Shown here piece by piece: positions 33,567 to 45,580 of a DNA stretch of 64,000 nt. Within the stretch, counting starts at the first letter, position 1. Each line of letters opens with the position of its first letter. The position numbers and the translations under genes are program-made. Origin of the DNA: Diadema setosum (Eukaryota; Echinodermata; Echinoidea; Diadematoida; Diadematidae); NCBI RefSeq assembly GCF_964275005.1, contig NC_092706.1:27828781-27892780 (forward strand), given 5' to 3'. Under the pieces are notes generated by a model. The model was not told the origin of the DNA, ran no database searches, and was given only the letters and a program-made list of their open reading frames with translations.

Positions 33567-36044
33567 TATGTCTATAGGCCAGCTTAAAAAAAAAAAAAAG
33601 TCAATGTCAACTAGACTTTCTGAAAGTATTCTAGACGCTAGTCATTATCGATTCATTATCCAAATCCGCTACTTTCAAGCAGGATTAGGAGCTATCGGTA
33701 GAGTGTTGGTGAGTGCTATGGCGATGAATAGGTGCTAACACTGTTAGGCCTACGCTACGCCTTACACAATGTACGTAGCACAGTCTATACTCTAGTCTAG
33801 AACCATCTAGATTTTACATAGCCTAGGCCTACCCCCTTGGCCTCATTCCCCTCCTGTACATGTGGGCTAGTTATTTTGCAGTGATACTGTCCATGTGACG
33901 CGAAAGCTTGCTGAATTTTTTAATTGATGTGTAAATTTATTTTTGATAGGCCTAATCACTCCATTAGACTCTGTGGTCTAGGCCTGTGTTAGGCTAGGCC
34001 TATATTAGTACTAAGTATATAAAATAGTCTGTAGGCCTATTTGAAATTTGGGCTAGTTTCTAGACCTAGCTAGGGGTTTACATCTAGGTAGGGCCTAGAG
34101 GTTCTAGGCCTAGTAAAGTAGTAGAAGTTCTACTTTTGCAGGTCTTAAAGAAAGTTAAGAGTTGGCCCAGGGTACGTGCTCCACGATTTCACTATTTTAG
34201 TCCAACGGTTAGAACTAATCAACCGTATCAACCGTATCAGCGACCCCTAGACAGACGTGTCGTTATTGATATTGGTGTGGGCCTACAGCGCCCCGGGGTT
34301 AGTCTAAAACCTTCTTTGAGCAGGGAGGTGGAATCAAAGAGGTTGGAGAACCTCTTTGGGTGGAATAGACCTTGCTTTTTTAGGTTGTTCTGTTCTGGAA
34401 TTTGGACGCATCAATTGAAATCTTGCAATTTAGTGTTGACTAGCTGGATCAATAAAAAGCTAGGATTTAAAACGAACAAGGGCCAAGTGCATCTGTTTGG
34501 GTAACTATACACAGCCCAGGGCCCCAGTTGCTGTACTTCGCACCACATCTGGTTGGGATACTGTTTGGGGGGGGGGGGAGAGAAATTGAACCATTTCTAT
34601 AGCAAGTACCTACAAGTAATCAGAGTTGCGATGATAGTACTGTAGTGTAGTGTATCAAACAGTGCCAGTAAAACTTATAAGTTTTGTAATACAGTGTGTA
34701 AATATAGGTCTATAGTCACCAAGGCTGAAATTTCAGATAAGAAGCGTACGGGTAAGATGAGCAAACTGACTGTCATAGGATATCCAAGCAGAAATATTTA
34801 CATGTGTCAGTGCTTTTGTTGAAAACAAGTGCCAGTGGTTGAAGGGGTACACGTACTTATGAAAGCTACCCAGGCCTGGAATTCAAGTGAGTTACTTGAT
34901 GGAGTCATAACTATGAGTACAACAATTCTTTATGCTCTTTTTGTTTGTGGAAAGAACAAATAGGCCTTGTTAGAATGCATTTAAACAAATGGTATTTATG
35001 GACTCTTACCAATTAGATACCAGAATTTGCATAGTACCATACTCTACTACTTACAAGGTGTGTGCCACCCTATAGTGTACTTGTATGTAACCCCATAGGC
35101 CTACCCAAGCATCACGTCACAGTGACCTCCGGATTTCGGAGATGAGGAAACATAGTTGAGAGTGCTTGCAATAGGCAGGACACATGAGAGCCTAATGGAT
35201 GTGTGATTTGCAATGTACATTGTATAATATATATGGTACAGCACTAAAAATATTGTACATGTCTGCATATGAATATGAGTGGGGGTGATGGATTGATGGG
35301 CAGTCAACAGTCAACCGTGCCTAAGTCGATTTGATTTGGACTAAAGAAATAGATTCTGCTTCAAGAAATTTTGGCTTATGAAGATTGAAATTAATAGAAT
35401 ATAAAGAGAAGAGGATGTGAAAAGACTGTAGACTTTGGTGATTATTTGACTTTAATATGCAAGGTGAATGACTGTATAGAGGGTTAATTTGTTACAGAGG
35501 GGAGGATATGAAAGCAGTTCAAAGAGTGTTCCAACATTATTGTAGTATCAAGAAAAAAGTGCCTGCTTCTAAACACCAATGTCCATTTTGTTCCTACACT
35601 GTTTGGTTGTAATTTTGCAAATTCTCATTGCTCTTTTGTACTTCTGCACGATGAGACAATTTTATCTGTTCTATCAGCAGGGAAAGGAAGAAAAAGAGGA
35701 GAAAACCATGTTTCTTCAAGACCGAGACTCACACCAGCATGAGAATTCCAGCCAGTGCACACAGACAGTAAGTGAACATTGTACATTGTACGATAATTTC
35801 CAGTTAAGAGAGAGAATGAAATGTGTAGAACCTTTCAGCTTGAAATGTGAATATATTGATTTGTTGGAATCTGTCATTACTGTTTTAGGATAAATTCTGA
35901 TGTGATATCTCATTTGAGGATACTTGTACACTCACTTCATCCTACTGAACAAGAAAATGTACAGCATGGCATAGTAATGAGTAAAGAAGACTTCGCAGCA
36001 GTTCATACAAAATTATAAGCAAAAATGATGCATTGAAATTTACA
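33567..36044 (+). repeat. 8.74-kb duplicated unit, copy 3, left part
   Basis: Nearly identical to 24826-27300. It breaks at GAAATTTACA, where the 15.2-kb element is inserted, and resumes at 51255. Exon-like stretch A of this copy lies at about 35517-35768. Confidence 0.94.
36039..36044. repeat. Target-site duplication TTTACA, left
   Basis: TTTACA here and at 51255-51260 flanks the insertion. The empty sites in the other copies have TTTACA once. Because the element's ends read A...T, a 4-bp TTAC duplication with AACCC ends fits equally well. Confidence 0.85.
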
Positions 36045-36175
36045 ACCCAGTCCAAAATAAAAAGAGACTTTCCGAAACAGTCTACAAAAAAGCACTCGAT
36101 TTTGGGAAAAATTTGTTAAAAATTGATCCATCAATGTGCAAAAAATGGCATTTTCTACTGAAAATGATGCTCCAA
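36045..36175 (+). repeat. Unique terminal inverted repeat, left
   Basis: About 130 bp from ACCCAGTCC to the first hairpin unit. The inverse copy is 51124-51254. Small differences (for example AAACAGTCTACAAAAAAGC here) show the two ends have drifted. Confidence 0.9.
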
Positions 36176-37097
36176 GGTTCGCTAGAAAGCGAACCCTGGC
36201 TGCCCTGCCAGGTTCGCCAAAAAGCGAACCTGACTGCCGGGTTTGCCAAAAAGCGAACCTTGCCGCCTGGCCGCCAGGTTCGCCAAAAGGCGAACCTGGC
36301 TGCAAGGTTCGCCAAAAGGCGAACCTGGCTGCAAGGTTCGCCAAAAGGCGAACCTGGCTGCAAGGTTCGCCAAAAAGCGAACCTGGCCGCCAGGTTCGCC
36401 AAAAAGCGAACCTGGCCGCCAGGTTTGCCAAAAAGCGAACCTGGCCGCCAGGTTTGCCAAAAAGCGAACTTGGCCGCCAGGTTCGCCAAAAAGCGAACCT
36501 GGCCGCCAGGTTTGCCAAAAAAGCAAACCTGGCCGCCAGGTTCGCCAAAAAGCGAACCTGGCCGCAAGGTTTGCCAAAAAGCGAACCTGGCTGCAAGGTT
36601 CGCCAACAAGCGAACCTGGCCGCCAGGTTCGCCAAAAAGCGAACCTGGCTGCAAGGTTCGCCAAAAAGCGAACTTGGCCGCCAGGTTCGCCAAAAAGCGA
36701 ACCTGGCTGCAAACACTAACTGGCCGCCAGGTTCGCCAAAAAGTGAACCTGGCTGCAAGGTTCGCCAAAAAGCGAACTTGGCCGCCAGGTTCGCCAAAAA
36801 GCGAACCTGGCTGCAAAGTTTGCCAAAAAGCGAACCTGGCCGTCAGGTTCGCCAAAAAGCGAACCTGGCCGCCAGGTTCGCCAAAAAGCGAACCTGGCTG
36901 CCAGGTTCGCCAAAAAGCGAACCTGGCCGCCAGGTTCGCCAAAAAGCGAACCTTGCCGCCAGGTTCGCCAAAAAGCGAACCTGGCAGCCAGGTTCGCCGA
37001 AAAGCGAACCTGGCCGCCAGGTTCGCCAAAAAGCGAACCTTGCCGCCAGGTTCGCCAAAAAGCGAACCTGGTTGCCAGGTTTGCCAAAAAGCGAACC
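36176..37097 (+). repeat. 29-bp hairpin minisatellite array, left
   Basis: Roughly 30 units of GGTTCGCCAAAAAGCGAACC plus a 9-base linker, TGGCCGCCA or TGGCTGCAA. Each unit has a perfect 7-bp stem around a 6-base loop. Variants: three successive AAAAGG units near the outer end, TTTGCC units, and one interruption AACACTAAC near 36712. Because 29 is not a multiple of 3 and the unit lacks stops, frames of about 120-350 codons stay open on both strands; they are artefacts. Confidence 0.97.
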
Positions 37098-37720
37098 TCG
37101 CATACATCACAAAATCCTTTTCAAACAAGAGAAAATGTTAGGTGCATTTTGATCTCAAAAAGGCTATTGTAATTGTTTTCATCATATTTTCCTTCAGTAA
37201 ATGTGAAATTATCACTCTTGGTTTTGTGTATGAAGAGGTTAGATAAGTGAACAAACATTTGTCAGTGACAATCAATTTTACCTGTGTAATTACTCTGTAC
37301 TAATCGTTGATTTTAGCCCATTGGGCCATGAATAGATGTATGCCCGTAACAAAAAAAAAAAAAAAAACGGTTTTTTTTAAGTTTTACAAATTAAGCACTC
37401 AGTAAAGAAGAACACAACTAATTAAATGCAAAGCAAGGTCATAACCCTCTTCCGAAACACTCATAAAGAAACTTCTGCTCTGTAATAATTAAGTAGTCAA
37501 TTATTGTTAAAAAGTGTACATCTGTAACAGACACATATAGTGTGACTGTATGTGAGCTTTACAATTTCATGAGGATTGATTTGTTGATTTTATTTTCTGA
37601 TGTTTATTTGTGATTTAATTGAAAGGTAGCATGGAACATCTTGATAACTACGATTAAGTTGGAATACTTGTTAATCAAACTAGTTAGCAGTGTTTGTTTG
37701 TTTGTTTTGTTTGTTTGTTT
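37098..37720 (+). repeat. Inner inverted arm, left, outer segment
   Basis: Parts match the inverse of about 49915-50115: the CACAAAATCCTTTTC junction, the TTTTCATCATATTTTCCTTCAGTAAATG stretch, and GGAATACTTGTTAATC followed by TGTT repeats. The left copy has extra sequence between these blocks, including A-runs near 37350. Confidence 0.75.
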
Positions 37721-37729
37721 GTTGTTGTT

Positions 37730-40480
37730 TTGTAAATCGCATTGCACACATATTCAAGATTTCCGAGAAAGGCCTAAAGTATATGGAAATGCTAAATTGC
37801 GTAGATCTCTCATCTTTTGGCCACGGTGTATCAGGAGACAGAGAGTAAAACAAAGAGCATTGTTACTGTGTCAGATGAGCTATACAACACAAGCAAAACA
37901 TCTATACATGTAGATCTATATAATTATGGAACATATCTTGATTAGGATTAAACAAAAAATACCTTTAACTACCAACAATCCATGTGGTTTCAGATGTACC
38001 CATACCCAGTTCAAGCCAAGTCTTCCTTGATACAAAAGTAGTTCCAAGGAAACTATCAATGCAGATAATGATAAAGTGGCTTTTTGTCATGGTAAGGGTG
38101 TACAACGAAAGTGTGTTCTCAGTGGATGGACAAGATAGTGAGTACTGTAAAAAAAAAAAAAAAAAAAAAAAAAAAGCAGTTTGGAGATACATGACATATG
38201 TGTAAAATGGGCGGGCAGCTACATCAACCCCACAAACAACCTATGAGGTAGAAATACTAAGAATCCTACTAAAGATGTGATTACTAAAGGAAATGATATC
38301 AACTGAGAGAGAAGTTGGATTCAAAGGCACCCCTATTTGCAAATAGCTGTACCTGTACCAAATGCTCACACAGTCATTAGGCCTACTAGTATATAAGGAG
38401 CATAATGTGAGTATCAAAAGTACCATTGAATGCTTTAGAATACAGGAAAGTCCAATTAGACAGGTTTAAGATCTATGATTCCATTGTCAGTCTAGATGAG
38501 AAACCTGAAGATGACACGTCAGTGAATGATAAACTTGATGTGAATGTTGGGGATTTAGTGTTTTAGATGAATATCACATGGAAACATTTCCTGGTGAGGT
38601 TCTTTAAATAGGGGCACTAAGGGCAGGAATCTCAGGATCAATGTCAAGCATCCTGCAAGTGGTCACCAGATCATCAGATCAAATATTTTCCTTAAAAACA
38701 AAAAACAAAACAACAAAAAAAAACAAAAAAACACTGCCAGAAAAATCACACTACAAACAGTTGATGGCAATCGTGGTCAGTTTACACGTAGCTGGAGTCT
38801 GGGACTCGCATTCAAACTCTTTGCTCTGTAAATTATGTCCTTCATCCATTAATATTTCAATCATTCCATGTTACACTATTTTTAATACCCCCCAAAAAGT
38901 GAAATTATTACTTCAATTTTAACCATACAAACCAGTATAATTTTGTTTTTAACATGCTGAGAAATAGAAGATTTTTGAAATACTCACAATTCATAGAGCA
39001 AGGGACACCATGATGTGTTTTCAAAATCCACATTTTCAAAATCCACATTAAGATTATTATTCTGGTGATCATGATAGTTTGCTGTCAATTTGTTTTTATG
39101 TACAAATGTATCTATTTTTTTTATTTATTTCAAAACTTTGATCAGGTATAGAGTCTACAATTGAGATATGTTTGAAAGGATTTTGTTTGAAATGCTTGCA
39201 AAATATAGTAGGCCTACACCATCAATTTTTCATGTGTGGCGCAAACCATTTCTGCACTGCTTTCTGTGTACTGCATACATGAGCAATGGATCCCTAGATA
39301 GTTATATGGTGGCATTAATTAAATCTGATTCCAATATTGAATTAATTTCTTTTCTACAAATTAATATTCTAGACAATAATGTGTTTGTCAAAATGAAATA
39401 GGCTACAACATGACCAACTGACAAGCTAATTTACCATGAAAGGATATTTCTTTGGATAATGTAATCACCCTGTTGCTCAGTGAAGCATGAACTGTATGCA
39501 AGGTGATGATTTGGGGAAGGTTTTTGCAGATTTCAGTAAAAAAATGTGATTGTCATCTCAAATTATGAAGATTAAGACCCTACAGCACGAGAAGTCACTG
39601 AATTCTGGTAAAGGGGTCTTAAAATAAATCCATCAAAATAATAAAATTAATAACGATTTCAAAACGTACGTCTGTAATGGAAATTTTGTACATCTGTAAA
39701 ATACTGTACGTCCGTAACACAAAAAGGGTGCAATTAATTGCCAATTTAAAAAAAAAAAAATTCTTACTTTCTGCACTTTTGGGTTGTTTCACATCTAATT
39801 GAAAATGAAAAGAATGAATTTGCTGGAAAGTACCCCACAATTCACAGAGTTTTCCACTTTACATTCCAATGTCAGAAATTTCAATTCATGCGAGTACGTC
39901 TGTAACGGTCTGTCATCATATCAAGGTCAAAGTATTGATCATATTGAATATAATTTTGTGATCACTTTACCTTCGAGATGGATGTTAGAAATTAAAAGCA
40001 TCAAATCTTGTGAATGAAATCAAGTCTAGTTGTTAGAGCTTTTTAAAGTGTACGAAATGTATGTTTGTAATTATGGAATTGCCCGTAAAAGACAATGAAA
40101 ACAAGAGAGAAAGAGATAGATGGCGTTTCTCAGCTCAAACACAAACTTTGATGCACTACAGATTGAAAAGTAGTGACATTACTTCAAATTTTTTTTAATG
40201 TATCAACAGAAAATATACTTCTGCTGATATTTTGAAGCCTGATACGCAGTTTTACCGCTGTGATGTGTCTCCTTAAAATGAAGAAAATGAAAGGAAGGTA
40301 GGATTCCCTCCATAGGCTCACATGTTATGAAGCTTGCGGTTTCATTATTAAAATGGCTGCCGTTGGGCTCCATGTGAGGCCCCATGGCGTACTACATCCA
40401 TTTTTGTGTGAAATCGCGAGAGTATACACCCTCTTAGCCTAGCTATGTATACTATTTGCTCTGAATTAATAAACGCAACT
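37730..40480 (+). other. Left-arm-only block of the foldback element
   Basis: About 2.7 kb with no counterpart in the right arm: either inserted here or deleted there. It holds an A-run of about 26 at 38150-38175, a decayed coding remnant (38460-38700), and repeated TACRTCYGTAA motifs between 39665 and 40085. Otherwise it is AT-rich and without convincing genes. Confidence 0.6.
38460..38700 (+). pseudogene. Decayed coding remnant, C-terminal-domain-like
   Basis: One frame reads RFKIYDSIVSLDEKPEDDTS and on to VNVGDLVF then a stop. Two bases into the next frame it continues VLDEYHMETFPGEVL, a stop, then GSMSSILQVVTRSSDQIFS. The order VGDLV...FPGEV...SDQIF resembles the C-terminal part of many transposon-derived or uncharacterised invertebrate proteins (VGDxV...YPGxV...DxIFY). 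That resemblance is from memory. A frameshift plus a stop mark it as dead. It may be captured sequence or a remnant of the element's own gene. Confidence 0.4.
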
Positions 40481-40489
40481 TTTCTGGAA

Positions 40490-42772
40490 GACGTTTATCA
40501 CAGGGCTTTGGAAACGACTTTTGATAGTGGGCATGCATGGAAAGCCTTTTTGTAATTCGCGGAAAGATGATAAACGCAGCCTTTAGGCCTATGCTTCTCC
40601 TATATTTTCTATATCGCACCTGAGAACTGGATTGTATTCAGCTATTGATAGATAGCCCTGCTTGTGGTGTGTGTGTGAGTGTGTGAACATACTTACATAC
40701 AGTAATTAGCCATACATGGCCTTGCACATGCAAAGTTTGTATGTGCTAGGCTTTGCATTATGCGTAACAAGTTTGAATATTTTGCACACTACACAGCATG
40801 CACATGAAGTGGAACATTATCATTTAATGCAATTTACGTGTAATGGTAAAGCAAGAACTGTAACTACCGGTACACAATCAATGTAATATTTTGCAACAAC
40901 ATTCCCGCATGCATATTGATCAGAAGAAAGCTATATAAAGTTATAGGGCCAGTACCAGGTATCGCACAAACATTTAATACGTACAGTCCAAATAACGTCA
41001 TTGACAAACACAAGTAAGTCAAATGCTCACAACTCAAAAAAGGATATAGTTCTGGACACTCAATCAAAATGTTTATGCACAGCTCCTAATCATTGCATGA
41101 TCGCCATCCAGTGCACCACTGGCCACATCCTGTGAAGTGAACAGTTTACAAGAGAATATGGGATAGACTTACAGTTGTACAAACTACTATGACATCCGTT
41201 TAGCAATATTTGTGAGTCAGGACACCGCTCTCTTATCACAGTCGTCATCTTATGGCGAGTGCTCTTCTTCAGATGGCCATGTTCACGATGAGCAACATAT
41301 ATATGCTGGTTTCAGAGGATTTATATTGTGGGGATAGAAAGTGTGGAACAATGTCTGGCCTATGTCCATCAGTGCAGGGGTCAGAAAAGGTCAAGACCTA
41401 GCCAACTGCCAAATCCGCAGAGGGTTCAGTGAGTGGAATGTGATAATTCAGACACACTAGCACAGTGCCTGCACTACATTGTAGCTGTACAGTTCTCATT
41501 GCAGTGTGTCTGCAAAACCAAGGCCATAGACAATGTTTTGGTGGGACAAAGCCACTTGTATGAAATATATTAAACTAACAATCCCACCTCATCCCTGCTC
41601 GTGGATATACAGTTCTGTATCATACACTTGAACATTAAAGGGGATGGCTAGTAACTGTTCAGTGGGAATCAGTGGGAATGCTGGGGGATGATCAAGGATT
41701 GCAACAATCACCCCTCAGCATTCCCACTGATTCCCACTGATCAGTTTGGTAAGAGTAGCCATCCCCTGTAAGTATGCATTTCAGTTAATTGAAACAGGTT
41801 TGTTTAGTATTTGTTAGTTCATGTGTTTGCTTGTTTTGGTGATCATGGCGATCATGGAAATTTATACACGTCATGAAACACAACTGAAACATGTTTATTT
41901 TTTGTGGGCTTGTTTTTGGAGATGGCCTGTGTTCATGGATATTTGACAGAACTACATAATCATACCCAATTTAAGGATAACTGTGAAGATAAAGGCAATT
42001 TTGATTTTGATATTTTACATAGAGATAAACATGGTTTTGCTATTGTCCTGTCGCAAATATAACTTTAATTCCCAGTAATTGGTCCTTTTTAAACCTGGTT
42101 AAATTAAACCACTTGTGATGTTACTCTATTCCAAATATCAGGATACTCTTTTGCATTTTTTCATATGTCAGTGTGCTTTCACTGAACAGACAGGTCGCGG
42201 GCGCAGTGCGGCTTGCTGTGGCGAAATTAGTAGTCCCAGAATACTGTATGGTGTCTTCAAGGAGACAAATTGAAAACAGCATCCATATCCATTATCGGCC
42301 TGTAATAAACATATGCCTTGTATCAAAACATTGTTTGGGCAATATGCTTTTGGTGAAAAATGATTTAAATATTTCAAAAAATAATGGTTTGGGTAACTAA
42401 CAGGAGAATAAATTGGAACTATGAGAATGGTGCAAATTGTACACTACTAGGGTACAAAATGAGTGCTGAATTCACAAATATTATGAAGGCATTAGCATTC
42501 AAAATGGGGATCCCAATTGTTTAAACAATGCAGCAAAGATGTGTCGTGTCCAAAATCCAATTCGTATTGGAATTCATGAATGACTAATAACTGTTATGGA
42601 GATACATTTAATGTTTTTACCCTCAGGCTGACCTAAAAATCATGATTCAAAATGGACGGAGGGGCTAATATTCATTATAGACATTGCTTCTGAAAGCTTT
42701 GTTTACAAGAGGAGATTCCTACAGTACGTGTTGGCCTATACTTATTCGTAATCTGTATTTTCTGACATCAGT
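40490..42772 (+). repeat. Inner inverted arm, left, inner segment
   Basis: Diverged inverted match to 47172-49910. Landmarks shared in inverse order are GCAGCCTTTAGGCCTATGC, GAGAACTGGATTGTATTCAGC, GCACAGCTCCTAATCATTGC, AATCAGTGGGAATGCTG, AGGATACTCTTTTGC and AATCTGTATTTT. Divergence and independent small insertions are far greater than in the terminal arrays. No gene is supported. Confidence 0.75.
41662..41747 (+). repeat. Long hairpin (left arm)
   Basis: CAGTGGGAATCAGTGGGAAT...GGGG pairs with CCCC...ATTCCCACTGATTCCCACTG over about 30 bp with few mismatches and a short loop. The right-arm equivalent at 48105-48440 has a much longer loop. Confidence 0.75.
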
Positions 42773-43946
42773 CTTAACTTTTTTGTGTGTGCGTGTGTTT
42801 CTTTTACTTTCACCATTCTGCTTTCCTAAGTTGTGTGTTTGTACTCCTTATAGCGTCTCCGTTTGTTGCAACTTCAATTTTTCTTGATACTGAAATTTAA
42901 TAGCATTGACTTGATTCTTTGTTATTATTTGATAGTTAACAAGAATTTGAACGTCTACAGTGTAAAAAAAAAATCATGGTAAATGAAAAGCTTTTCTTGG
43001 TTTTTATTTTTGGCGATGAGCTTCCAATCTGTGTGGATGTAGCTCTTTCTTTTTCTTTCCTTGCTGTCTGTCTTAGCTTATCCATCATTTTCTTTGTCCA
43101 TTCCTATCTCATCTGAGGTTGATTCTGATTTCAGTTCGATGAAGCAATTTGGAGACTGAAGTTGTTGTTTTTTTTGTACATAATAGTCATCAATGGTACC
43201 ATTTAATGGAATTGTTAAAAAAAACAGATAAACACACCAATTTTCTATCTTACTGACAAGAGTTAATTTTTCTTTTCATATCTTTGAGGTAAGGCAATGT
43301 CTGCACGGAGTTATACACCTTGAGCTATACCTTGCTAATCTTTATCCTTGTTAATCTTTATCCCTATGATATGTCATTCTGTCTCATTATGTTTTATATT
43401 ATCTTGTCATATTTTCCCACTGTTCCTCCCCTTATGTTATTTACAGTATTGTTTTATTTCATCTCATCTTCCATCTTTCCTCCCCTTTTATCCTCTGTCA
43501 ATCATCATTTTCCCTTTTTATGATTCCATCATCTTCTCTTCTTATTCGTTGTTAAGTGTTATTTCTCTCTGTATATCAATTTGAACGGTTTTCATCCCGT
43601 GATATGGACTCTTTTCGATGAGTCCCCTTGAAGACACGCGTATAAAGCTTTTACGGGCTAATTTTGCCCCAGCTAGCCACACCGCACCTGTGATCTGATT
43701 GTTTAGCAAAAGCCTGTTTGGAATACGAGAAGTACAGAGGTTACACTCTAGAAAGATATGTTCGTACAGGGTGGGTCGTGGCTCAAAAAAAAAAAAAAAA
43801 AAAAAAGGCCTAACCTGTTTCCCATGGTCAATTTCTGCAATATTTGTTATCAGTAATTTAGATGCGCCATTTTCTAAGAAAAACAATACCAAGAATGATC
43901 GTCAATTTTGGTCGAGTAGTTTTCGTTTTATGCTACAAATCATACT

Positions 43947-44392
43947 GTGGAAGGAAGCCCCACCGCCATGCTTATCTACCGATGAACGCCATGGTGGGGC
44001 TGAATTCATGAGTAGGTTTAGGCCTATAAAGCAGGCGAGTCGCCGTAGTATTAGTACAGACACGCAGTGGTGGTGGTGGGGCTATCGTGAAATAGGCCCC
44101 ACCGCAGTGCGCGTGCCCTGTACCCGTGTGTTTATAGCAAGCAAAGGTAGGTCCTAGGGTTTAGGGTTAGGTAGGGTTGTATTTATGGTTAAATTGGCCG
44201 TAAAATTAGTCGAGGGACATATTAGGAAGTCATTTTCGCCGCATTCACGAGTATTGACTATGGAAGGCAGCCCCACCGCCGTGCTTACCTACCGATGAAC
44301 GCCACACGGTGGGGCTGAATTCACGAGTATTTAAACAGGCGAGTCACCGTAGTAATAGTACAGACACGCAGTGGTGGGGCCTATTTCACGAG
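43947..44392 (+). repeat. Duplicated AGCCCCACCG hairpin segment
   Basis: A segment of roughly 140-150 bp occurs at 43947-44096 and again at 44259-44392. Both contain CTACCGATGAACGCCA, GGCGAGTC and ACAGACACGCAGTGGTGG. In the second, AGCCCCACCG (44269-44278) and CGGTGGGGCT (44307-44316) form a perfect 10-bp stem. Confidence 0.75.
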
Positions 44393-44507
44393 TTTGCCGA
44401 AAATTATGGATATCCAAGCGTACCACAGTTGTAATCTGTATTATTGGCAGTATTAAATCTGATACAATTCATTAAATATTCTTTTGTCTAAAGGCTTAGC
44501 CAATGAC

Positions 44508-44616
44508 AATAGTGCAGCGCCTGCTATGCGCTCGCTAGCTCGCTCCCCCGCCAGCGCTAGCCGCCGGCCGGCTGTCACTGTGCTGCGCTAGCATAGCCTT
44601 GCTAGCTCGCTGGCTA
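44508..44616. other. GC-rich island with GCTAGCTCGCT repeats
   Basis: A compact CpG-rich stretch in otherwise AT-rich DNA: GCTCGCTAGCTCGCTCCCCC, CCGCCGGCCGGC and a second GCTAGCTCGCTGG. Halves are partly inverted copies (CTATGCGC...GCTAGCATAG). No gene start is evident. Confidence 0.5.
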
Positions 44617-45416
44617 TCAACCAGACAATCAATATCGACGACTCCGTTCTCAGACGTCATCACAATTTAGAAGTGATAGTGCCAAAGTATAGAAAGTTTT
44701 CCAAAACCGAGGAAATTGCATCCATTATGTTAACAAATGTAGAACAAAAATCAGAACAGTAAAAAAACCCCACGACCATAGAATTACTTAGAATTTAACA
44801 TTTAATATTATTACATCATTAAGAAAAAAAATGTCCAAACCATTTTATTAGGTCTTTAATGTCAGGCCTTGTTTGATATTTTGTATCAAATTATAATGCA
44901 TGTAGTGTTTTGTTCTTGTTTGTATGTCATGTGTTTTCTTCAATAAAAACATTGAAAAAAAAAGAAAAAAAGTTTTACTAATCAGACTGCAATCACATAC
45001 CCTTTCTTGGGTGGCCGGAAGCAGCATACAATGTACTTTGCATTCGATGACCTGACCTTACCCAGAGACTCCAACCCCAAGCACCTTCTGATCTGGAGAT
45101 TCTCCCGCCCAAAACCCCTAACAAACGGGAGACTCCAAGTTGACGTGTGCGAAGTTCCTAGGGTTTTAGATGTTCTCTGGTGCTATCTAAGGCTTATTTT
45201 TTCAACATACGATAGCTATAAGTAAGAAATCCTTTCCACCGGGAGACACAGAGCCAGGGCGGGAGAAATCAAATCTCAATCGGGAGAACAGGAGATTTTG
45301 CGAAAATGGGCTTTCAGCGGGAGATCTCCAGTCGAAAACGGGAGGGTATGGAGTCTCTGCTTACCCAACCCTTTGTATATTAGGCCATGTCATTCATGAA
45401 ATGTAGGTAACGCGAC

Positions 45417-45580
45417 CAGTGGTGGATCCAGAGGGGGGCGCAACCGGCGCACGCCCCCCCCCCCTTTAATTTTCGTTAAAAACAAAGAAAATAAAAAGAA
45501 AATACTGCAATGAAACCCGGAAGTGGCACCAGAAATATTAGTCACGCCCCCCCTTTACAGAATTCCTGGATCCGCCCCTG
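45417..45580. mobile_element. 164-bp hAT-like MITE
   Basis: CAGTGGTGGATCCAG at the left end and CTGGATCCGCCCCTG at the right are imperfect terminal inverted repeats, each followed inward by a G-run or C-run. GCGAC flanks both ends (45412-45416 and 45581-45585). CAG-start TIRs with GGATCC are common in hAT-type MITEs, which normally make 8-bp duplications, so the family is uncertain. Confidence 0.65.

Noticed and set aside
24826..36044. Copies 2 and 3 treated as certain biological tandem duplicates.
   Set aside because: Near-identity over one unit length could also come from two alleles (one with and one without the 15.2-kb insertion) laid end to end in assembly. I keep the duplication as an observation but not as proven.
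36176..37097. Possible CRISPR-like array, because short units with dyad symmetry recur at fixed spacing.
   Set aside because: Spacers are not unique but the same two 9-base linkers, and the setting is eukaryotic. It is a minisatellite.
36082..37152. Long frames of about 120-350 codons on both strands of the left hairpin array (and the same at 50103-51263).
   Set aside because: They exist because the 29-bp repeat has no stop codons in several frames. The translated repeats are low-complexity and open on both strands at once, so they are not genes.
44941..44975. AATAAA followed by an A-rich run, as the 3' end of a retroposed transcript.
   Set aside because: No recognisable body sequence or target duplication was found upstream, so it is only a possible poly(A) signal.
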